This document shows positions 57,196-64,000 of a DNA stretch of 64,000 nucleotides, one piece after another; within the stretch, counting starts at the first letter, position 1, and the number at the start of each line of letters is the position of its first letter. The translations under genes and the position numbers were made by a program. Under the pieces are notes generated by a model. That model worked only from the letters and a program-made list of their open reading frames with translations. It made no database searches and was not told the DNA's origin. The stretch is taken from assembly GCA_003427395.1 (NCBI GenBank), contig BFEA01000202.1, forward strand, positions 2,093,025 to 2,157,024, given 5' to 3'. Origin of the DNA: Chara braunii (Eukaryota > Streptophyta > Charophyceae > Charales > Characeae).

Positions 57196-57213
57196 TGGTG
57201 CCGTTGCCGGGGA
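57196..57213 (+). promoter_or_regulatory. tRNA-Asp-type primer binding site
   Basis: TGGTGCCGTTGCCGGGGA is complementary to the 3' end of plant tRNA-Asp at 17 of 18 bases (family form TGGCGCC...), separated by GA from the LTR end CGACA. This type of primer site is known from Athila-related gypsy elements. It fixes both the strand and the LTR 3' border. Confidence 0.75.
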
Positions 57214-57408
57214 CAACGACTATCTACCGTTGTCTCTGGCGGAACGACACTTGGGTAATATTTTTAAATAACACGTTGAAAATATGATTGAATGTTGTTT
57301 GTAACTTGGAATAATCAACATGTTATTCGTTAAAATATGACATTATATTGTGTCCTCTTTCTAACGAATTCACTTTTGGTTGCAGCATAAGCAACGTAGG
57401 CTTGCCCA
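57214..57408 (+). other. Leader after the primer site, no coding seen
   Basis: Starts CAACGACTATC and becomes AT-rich. No gag was recognised before the tandem repeat at 57409. Confidence 0.4.
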
Positions 57409-58195
57409 TCTTCTCCCTCGAGACAATTTTTTGGATGTTTGATGAGATCCAAACTTATTTAGAAGTGTAATTGTAACACGCCCATCTACTCGCCTGAGAT
57501 GCGGAAGTGTGTTGAGATCCATACTCGTTTATAATTGTGATGAGTCAAGTGTCATGATTCTATTATAAGGCTTATTGGATATATTTCTTCCTATGTAGCA
57601 CAGACATTTCCATCCTGTCATCCGAGACATTTGTTTGGATGTTTGATGAGATTCTGAGTTCTTTAGAAGTGTAATGGTAGGCACGCTCATCCTCTCGCAC
57701 GAGATGCGGAAGTGTGTTGAGATCCATGCTTGTGTATAATTGTGATGGAAATGTGTCATCATTGTGAACTTGTTAGATATTTCATTTCTTTAGGTTAATA
57801 TTCCTAAGTTGGACAGACATACCCATCCTCTCGCCCGAGACGGTTGTTTGAATGTTTGATGAGATCCGGATTTCTTTAAAAGTGTAATGATAGTAATGCC
57901 CATTCTCTCGCCTGAGATGCGGAAGTGTGCTGAGATCCATACTTGTGCACAATTGTGATGAGCCAGGTGTCATAATTGTCTCCTTGTTGAATATGTTTGT
58001 TTAGGTTATTCCTAAGTAGCAGAGACATGGTCATCCTCTCGACCGATACGGTTATGTGGATGTTTGATGAGATCTGGACTTGTTTAGAGTTGTAATGACA
58101 GACAAGTTCATCCTCTCGTCCGTGACAATTGTTTGGATGTGTGCTGAGATCTAGACTTGTTGATAATTGTGATGAGTAATGTGTCAATGTATCCT
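57409..58195. repeat. Tandem repeat, about four units of 205-215 bp
   Basis: Units begin near 57411, 57613, 57826 and 58030. Each has a first half (CGAGACn..TTGTTTGGATGTTTGATGAGATC) and a related second half (CCTGAGATGCGGAAGTGTG..GAGATCCATAC), so the unit itself looks like an older duplication. TAATTGTGATGAG ends each second half. Confidence 0.8.
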
Positions 58196-58953
58196 TGTTC
58201 GATATATAAAATTTTATTTTGTGTCATCATCTTTAAACACTATAACAGTTAGAATACTAGTCAAAGTAATAAAAATATGTTTATCGACAATATGGATATT
58301 TAGACATGTGTTGGGTATGGATGACTATTATTTAGACAAGAAACGTTTTCATTTTCTGACAACCACTTAATTTTAACATACATCCTTTTCCGCCACAATA
58401 CCTGTTATATTACACAAGAACTTCGAATGTTGTATATTTTCAATGGAACCCACACTTCAACTTGCGACCCCCAAAATTTAAGGTTATGAACGCAAAGTTG
58501 TTCGTTACATATAATGCAGGTAGTCATAAGGCATCTGAATAGATGTACACGGAAGAGTTGTTAAGTTAGTGATCTTTGCATTAAAAACCACAAACTCATA
58601 TACTTGCCGAGTTTTGACTTGCATCCACACACTCTTTGTCATATAACACCGCAAGTTCGGATATTATCTCATGTCAATCATATGTGCACTTTAGGTTGTC
58701 CTGCATAAATATTTGAATATGAAATTCAATGCAAACAAGTTCCGGTGCATGAAAAACGACAGACTTATGACAAAGATCACGAAGTCTGCACATGGCGTAA
58801 AATAGGTAGTGAGAATGCCAAAGAAAACTTAAACACGTAACAATTAAAGAAACCAAGATTGTTGTCAAAATAACAGTTGAATAATGTTATGTATCATAAA
58901 TAATTAATGCACAGAACACTGTCAAAAGAAAGTTTGGGAGCACTACATCACCA
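58196..58953. other. AT-rich non-coding stretch
   Basis: No gene or repeat recognised. Probably 3' flank of the minus-strand element whose protease ends near 58954. Confidence 0.5.
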
Positions 58954-59590
58954 TTAAAGACAACGACCTTCTAGTATACAAGTTGTCAATTGTCGTCGAA
59001 TAAGCGGGATATTTGTATGAGAGAACGTGAAAGGTGGCCAATCACCACATTGCAACAACGTCGCTAACATCAACATGAACACCCGCAACTTGCTCCATCC
59101 ACTTGTCTGGGAACTCCTTCCACAACAACATTCGCCACCATCGACTTCCAACTCCTATCTTACCGGCTATGTAATATTTTCTATTTTAAATACTGTACAA
59201 TCAAATCGAAAAGGCTAAGGTAAAAATCCCTATCTGCTATAACGTGATGAAAAAAATCGAAAACTTCCAAGACATTGTCTCTTAAGTTGACGGAGAGTAG
59301 GATCCAATTATCATTATATTTGTAGACAGGCACAAAGATAATATCGTACTTAAGTAGATCTACGTTTTTTGTCGACCTCTTCACCCAATTGTGTCCTTCA
59401 AGTTGTAACTTACCGAAGAAGAATGAATCAAAGTTGAAGACACGAAGGTTCGACGACATATCACGTGTTGCACATGTGGTCGACCCTCAAAATGCCATGT
59501 AGAAATTAACCACTTCATCATTCACCTTGCCCTCGATATGCAAAAGGGTGAGGACATCTTTCGCTGCAATGCGCGAGTGATTATCGGCGA
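58954..59590 (-). pseudogene. Ulp1-like (C48) cysteine protease remnant
   Basis: Minus-strand reading: AAKDVLTLLHIEGKVNDEVVNFYMAF, a TGA, then VFNFDSFFFGKL, KNVDLLKYDIIFVPVYKYNDNWILLSV and LEVFDFFHH, the standard order of Ulp1/SENP proteases (WLND, FFY, HW, VYDS). After a stop and frameshift, VFMLMLATLL...PFTFSHTNIPLIRRQL gives the C-terminal part after the active-site region. The catalytic His position reads Asn (DNW), and the expected Gln-x-Asp-Cys-Gly segment reads WSKLRVF, so it cannot be an active enzyme. Such proteases are carried by several plant DNA transposons (for example MULE-related) as well as cellular genes. The sequence here is split in three pieces of at most 20 shown residues; identification rests on their order. 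Confidence 0.7.
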
Positions 59591-60917
59591 TGGTAAGGAG
59601 AACTGTGAGAAGCGGCATCGAGCCTCACATAATGTCGTCCACAACCCGTCAACGTTTAGGCGCAGTTGCTGGAGCAAAGTTTCCCCCACGTGCTCCACAT
59701 GCTGTGACGCACACTGCACAACACCGGGCAACGCATAGGCGGGGCAGTGAGAAACGGGGCTCTAAGGATTATCCTTCATAGCACGGCGGATTGCTAAGTA
59801 TTTCTCATACATGGTGTGACCTCTAGTCATAAATCGTGGATACGTCCCCTTCTTCAGGGGTAGGAGGGAAAGACACTACTCAATGGCTATGACATGCTCT
59901 TTCTTTCCGATCTAGACATCAACCCCTGATGCCTTTGACATATCCTTGTTTTTTGTCGTCAACCCGGGGACTTTCTGCAATTTATGCGCGGATATCTCGA
60001 GAACCTTTGTTTGCGAGATGACCCTACCCCTGTAAAACAAAAGAAAGAGAAAATGAGAAATGAATGCACATATCCCAACACGAGTCCGACGGAAGGATAA
60101 TCTAAAATAATGGAACAACCCATAAGACGCATAACCTCTCCAAGAGCACCGATTTCACATGGCGCTGAGCACCAAGGAGCGTGTTTGCGGCTGGAGAACA
60201 TAGCGAAGAGCGCATTCGAGCTAGACACCCCGCCCTGGACAAAGGAAAACTACAACAAGCTACAGAAACGAAAGGACGATGTTCGCCGATTTCGACGGAC
60301 TTTTGTCCACAGCATGCACACAAAGACTGACCGCTATACGCATCGAAACAAGAAGTGCGGATACGAGCGGACTAAAACCACTAGTCCATCCGACAAGAGA
60401 AAGCTAACCCTCCTTCGAGGCTGCCCCCGACAGGCAACCCCTGCTTCACTGGAGCGCCGATCTCATGTAGCAGGAAGGAGTGGCGGTTCAAGTTTGTCGG
60501 CATCCGCACTTCCTCGTATTGACAGGCACTGCGGTCACTCCTTGTGTGCATGGTGTGGATTGAAGTCTGCCGAAATCCGAACTACGACGAAAGTCGTGCT
60601 CTCGCATTTCGTCTTTGTGGGTGTGTAGAGGTTAGTGGCGTTGTTCACCGCTTACCAGCCGGTCTATCCCTCCGCTCCTTTGTTGGAGAAGTCGGTGCGG
60701 CTAATCCCACCACCGCGACATCTAGAGCGCCGTTGCTAGACTTTTTTGGGGACGTGACATGTTGTCGGCCCTCGACTTCGCACTCCCCTCCGCTGGCAAA
60801 GATGCCTGCCACTACAAGAGAGCTCAGCGACGAGAAAGTGAGAGCAGCAGGCACCGAAGGTGTGACGTTGCCAAGGCCCTCAACGTTTGATGTGGCAGAC
60901 GAATGAATGGATGCCTG
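59591..60917. other. Probable body of the Ulp1-type element; no clear gene
   Basis: Lies between two minus-strand coding remnants. Frames are open on both strands (for example 60110-60628 plus, 59959-60228 minus) without a recognisable domain. Hairpin-motif copies (AAGT..CCG) occur near 60279, 60350, 60490 and 60560. Confidence 0.3.
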
Positions 60918-61307
60918 CTAGCCGCCGATGATGCTATCGATAAATTCCTCGATGCTCATACGACGACTCCGACGACTCGGTTTAGGCGGGATCATAGCAA
61001 TGGAAACCTCATGACACCCATCTTGGTTTTCGATTGCAGATGGAAGTTGTTGAACTTCACAGTCTTCACGCTCTGTGGAAAGGTCATGAACCAACTGCGT
61101 GTCCATCTTCATCCCCGTTGCGCTGGCATCGACATTATGCCCATGATGCTGTCCGTATAGTCGCCTGAACTCGTCGGAAGAATCGTCAGAGTCGGCATCC
61201 TCGTCACCATCCTCCACATCAGAACCCTCTATTCTTTCCTTCCTTTCCTCCTCTTCATTATCCATGTTCCCTTTGTCATTTTCTTCCCCTTCAAGCAAAC
61301 CAGTCAA
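60918..61307 (-). CDS. Acidic hypothetical protein of the minus-strand element
   Basis: 129 codons, very acidic first half (DNEEEERKERIEG, DGDEDADSDDSSDE), then a basic end PPKPSRRSRRMSIEEFIDSI. The end is followed by a normal stop and looks like a real C-terminus. No family recognised. It shares the strand with the Ulp1-like remnant downstream and the ORF at 62042-62757 upstream, so it is likely part of the same transposon. Confidence 0.4.
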   Translation of the reverse strand: MTGLLEGEENDKGNMDNEEEERKERIEGSDVEDGDEDADSDDSSDEFRRLYGQHHGHNVDASATGMKMDTQLVHDLSTEREDCEVQQLPSAIENQDGCHEVSIAMIPPKPSRRSRRMSIEEFIDSIIGG

Positions 61308-61470
61308 CCCTTTCTCTTCCCCTTCCTCCCCTTCTTCCCCTTCCTCCCCTTCGTCCCTTCGCTACAATTCATCCCTTCCCCCGAACCCGTGTCTAATTCC
61401 GCCGACCGCTCTTCTGCTNTNACGCGCGTAGAACCTCCCGCNGCCATCAANATTCCAGCCCAAGGACCCC
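61308..61470. repeat. CCTTCCCC-type low-complexity tract and ambiguous bases
   Basis: Repeats of CTTCCCCTTCCTCCC at about 61312-61365, then sequence with several N (61419-61494). Single N calls in 61419-61902 indicate unresolved consensus in repeated sequence. Confidence 0.7.
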
Positions 61471-62041
61471 CTTTTGANGAANTTCGGATCCCGNCGGACT
61501 TCGACGTTCTCAGGCCAGTGCGTGATCCACTTTCACACTCTTCCGTTTACGTTGTAGGCCGCCCCTCCCCCTAAGTTGACNCAGTTCGGTCCCGCGCATC
61601 ACCACCGCTAGNCGGAAGACCGTCCCCAAGCGAAGTGCGGATTTCGGCACAATTCGACGCGGCGTCCTNGCTGGGCACTCCCGCCCTCGNCCCGCTCTGC
61701 ACGGCAGATTCCCGCCCTAGCACCTCAACCGGTGTAGTTCGGATCTCAGCGAACTTGCATTTTTCGTCGGTGATTGGAATCCCTACTTGTGAGCCGCTGC
61801 CAACACCAATTAAGGNGNCCNACCTCTCTGTCNTTGAGCNGGGGGCNGATGCCTCTCACGACAAAGTCNGGATGTCGGTGGACTTCACCGTAGGTTCTGG
61901 ACNGGAGCCCACAACTGCATGTCGAGCGAGGGAGCCCTCCCCACCCCACCACCGCCTTCTGTTGTCATCACTTCGTCGTGAGGCCCATTCTGTCCACTAG
62001 GGGGGAGTCGACGCCTTTGCCAGTCCCCTCATCACCTCCCC

Positions 62042-62757
62042 TCAGTCCCTGTCCCCTCCACCCCCCGGAGGCACCCCCGCTGAACACCCCAGTGGCCCAG
62101 TCGAAGGGGGTATCTTCCAGTTCACCCTTCCCTTCGAAGGGCTCATGTCGAGGTCGTAAAATTCGTCCGACAGGTCCAACCACTGACTGTTGTGAAGTTC
62201 GTGAAAAAAACGATCAGCAGTGGAACCAATGGACAGGTCGGTGTGTGGAAGCTCTGGATTTTCAGCCCTCACTTTGTCGACCACCGAAATCCTCGCGAGT
62301 TCAAGGTACCTGGACTTGGACTAGCGTGCGTATGACGACCATCCCCCTTCGCCGTCAATGAGGGTCATGATCCACTCGCCCTTTAGGATCGCCGACTGGA
62401 TAGTTCCGGGGTTCCAAATCATGTCATGACCCCATTCCCTTTCGAATTAGCGAGGACGTTGCCCTTTGAACCGTAAATGGTGCTCATCTTGAAATGGCGA
62501 CAACCCTCCTTCACATCCTCCCACTCGACGACGGCCCCAAGCACTCTACGCTGGTGGTGGTCTTCGATGAAACTGATAGGACCAGACGACTGCTTAGCGG
62601 GGTCTGAAACATCCCCACAACACCAATCGACGAACCATTTGGTCTTGACATGGTAGGACCGCGATTTGGCGGTCGTAGAAGACCGTCTTGCTGAGTCTTC
62701 TCTTGACCCTCTCCCGGAGGTTTCGACAACCTGCTCCTCACCCCCTAGAGTAGACAT
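62042..62757 (-). pseudogene. Transposon-associated hypothetical protein N-terminus (frameshifted)
   Basis: ATG at 62757 on the minus strand (MSTLGGEEQVVETSGRGS), then KSRSYHVKTKWFVDWCCGD, RRVLGAVVEWEDVKEGC. A frameshift near 62440 moves to MIWNPGTIQSAILKGEWIMT, LIDGEGGWSS, a TAG, then VVDKVRAENPELPHTDLS and WLDLSDEFYDLDMSP. Well-formed residue patterns across the shift argue for real ancestral coding. Family unknown; plausibly the N-terminal part of the element carrying the Ulp1-like protease. Confidence 0.5.
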
Positions 62758-62819
62758 TGTGTCTGCAAAAGACAAAGCAAATGAAGCAAGCCACCACACA
62801 GACAACTTCAGGAAAACCC

Positions 62820-64000
62820 CCAGCTGAAGAAGTTCGAATCCCAGTGGAATACAAGTCAAGCGACAGGAAGGCGTGCGGATGGCGGGGGGAATTCAAAATC
62901 GCAAACCGCATCCTCATTCGACCGATGGGAGCACATAATATGCGGATGTTGCATGCGAAGTACGGAGTCCGACGAACTTCGAGTAGGAGGCCCTCTGACA
63001 CCCCACTCCGACCAACGCGAGCAATCAGTGCATATGGCTAACCTATCACCCGACTCGTGCCCCCCCTATGATCCGACTAGCCCGATTACGGGCATCATTT
63101 GTGAAGTTCATATCCCGGTGGACCTGAACCCATTTTGGCGAACCACGATACCTGTTGCCTTTTCCTGTGGAGTCACCGAGGTTGAACCGCGGTGTGCCTG
63201 AGGTTAAACCGAACACCCTTCACATATTATTCTAATGTTGGCTCCCGGTGAACTCCAAACGCCGCAGGCAAGGGTGTTCTTACGGGGTTCCTCAACTTGT
63301 GGACGTCATTGCTCGCAGTAGAGGTGGGAATCGCTCAAGTCCGCCGGTATCCAGACTTCAGGATTTGCGTTTCTTTTGGCAATGCGTGAAGCCGGATGTC
63401 GGAGAACTTGAGCGAGTCACACATCCTCTGCAGTTGCAGGAGTCCAGTTGTTGACTCAATTGCACAAAGTTTGCCGCAATCCAAACTTCTTCACTTATCT
63501 CATTCGGGAAATGTGCGAAGTTCGGATGCGAACGGACTTCACGTTTTCTCTCATGTCTTGCAATGCTTGGAATTGTGGTGTTACCGAGGGTAAATCTAAT
63601 ACCCCTCCCCAAAGTGGTCGAAGGGATCCCAGCGAAGTACAAGTGATNATGGAAGGNTTGTAATGGTGGGCTTCGCTAACATGCAGACATCAATATTCCT
63701 GCGNAAGGAGCGAATCNCTCAAGTTCGCTGGTATGTGGACTTTCGGATTTGATATTTCCGGGCAATCTGTGAAGTTTGGATGTCGGCGAACTTCAAGGGC
63801 TCACATGTCATCTTCAAACTGCTTTACGCGCCCCATTTGGACAACATGTGAAGTTCGGATGCCGGCGGACTTAACGTTTTACCCCATGTTCTGCAATACT
63901 TGGAATCGCTGTGTTATCAAGGTTAAACCTAGGTACCCTACCCACAGTGTCCAAAAAATCCAACACTTGTATGAGAGGAGAGAATCACTTAAGTCCGCCG
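62820..64000. repeat. Satellite with hairpin motif AAGTTCGGATGCCGGCGGACTT
   Basis: The near-palindromic motif (forms such as AAGTTCGGAT then GCCGGCGGACTT, or its reverse AAGTCCGCCGG then TATCCAGACTTC) recurs near 62825, 62957, 63103, 63335, 63517, 63720, 63771, 63850 and 63988. Larger units are visible from 63335 and 63720, sharing a GTTACCGAGG/GTTATCAAGG plus TTAAACC tail. It continues past the window end. Related motif copies occur at 60279-60590 and 61475-61890. Confidence 0.7.

Noticed and set aside
57196-57213. A tRNA-Asp gene
   Set aside because: Only the 18 bases complementary to the tRNA 3' end are present; no tRNA body or arms around it.
60110-60628. 172-codon plus-strand frame
   Set aside because: Contains the hairpin motif copies and has no domain; neighbouring coding remnants are on the minus strand. 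It cannot be excluded fully.

Overview
The window looks like a transposon-dense, non-coding-rich stretch of a large eukaryotic nuclear genome, taken from a draft short-read assembly. A green-lineage (charophyte- or plant-like) host is my best guess, at low to moderate confidence. The pointers are a Penelope-like element with its GIY-YIG domain ahead of the reverse transcriptase, a plant-style tRNA-Asp primer binding site, a plant-type LINE zinc-finger/RVT tail, a Rep/helicase Helitron, and nonsense codons that fit CG/CHG C-to-T decay. No rRNA, tRNA or CRISPR array was recognised, and no intact cellular gene. Only exon-like fragments in 42.5-45.4 kb look like host coding sequence.

Layout. 0-0.5 kb: simple repeats. 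1.6-5.7 kb: a decayed Penelope-like retroelement with a CCHC knuckle/coiled-coil ORF, a GIY-YIG nuclease, then a reverse transcriptase. 5.7-7.6 kb and 14.7-20.9 kb: two Helitron portions, separated by a 7.1-kb minus-strand copy of a very long LTR-like element (7628-14718). The second Helitron portion carries HUH/Y2 Rep, a PIF1-type helicase and an unknown second ORF, and ends near a 420-N gap. 22425-30224: a complete plus-strand copy of the same long element, TGTC...GACA ends, flanked by CCGG on both sides, 7.8 kb, with no recognisable coding. Inside it sits an uncut Nextera mate-pair junction adapter (28972-29009), followed by 95 bp copied from the Helitron at 15.8 kb, which is an assembly artefact. 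30.6-32.1 kb: an unidentified single-frame pseudogene. 33.6-35.7 kb: a second Penelope tail plus a Helitron that lost its Rep/helicase by internal deletion. 35673-41180: a third, 3'-truncated long LTR inserted in that Helitron.

41.7-46 kb: trinucleotide repeats, a LamG-like exon, other exon-like pieces, a 90-N gap and a copia-type primer site. 46.8-49.9 kb: a decayed Ty3/gypsy gag-pro-RT, joined directly to a LINE 3' fragment (to 51.4 kb). 52.9-57.2 kb: inverted copies of the 3' part of a related LTR, the plus-strand one ending next to a tRNA-Asp primer site. 57.4-58.2 kb: a tandem repeat of about 205-215 bp. 58.9-62.8 kb: minus-strand remnants of a transposon with a Ulp1-like protease. 60.3-64 kb: a hairpin-motif satellite.

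The most unusual biological signal is inside the long LTR family. Each of three copies holds an array of short hairpins whose loop sequence is conserved (core TTCCATAAGTTTGGG) while the stems differ in sequence but mostly stay self-complementary. A second, unrelated hairpin satellite fills 60-64 kb. The elements are nested in time order: Helitrons first, long LTRs inserted into them later. Most in-frame stops are at codons one C-to-T change away from CAA, CAG or CGA.
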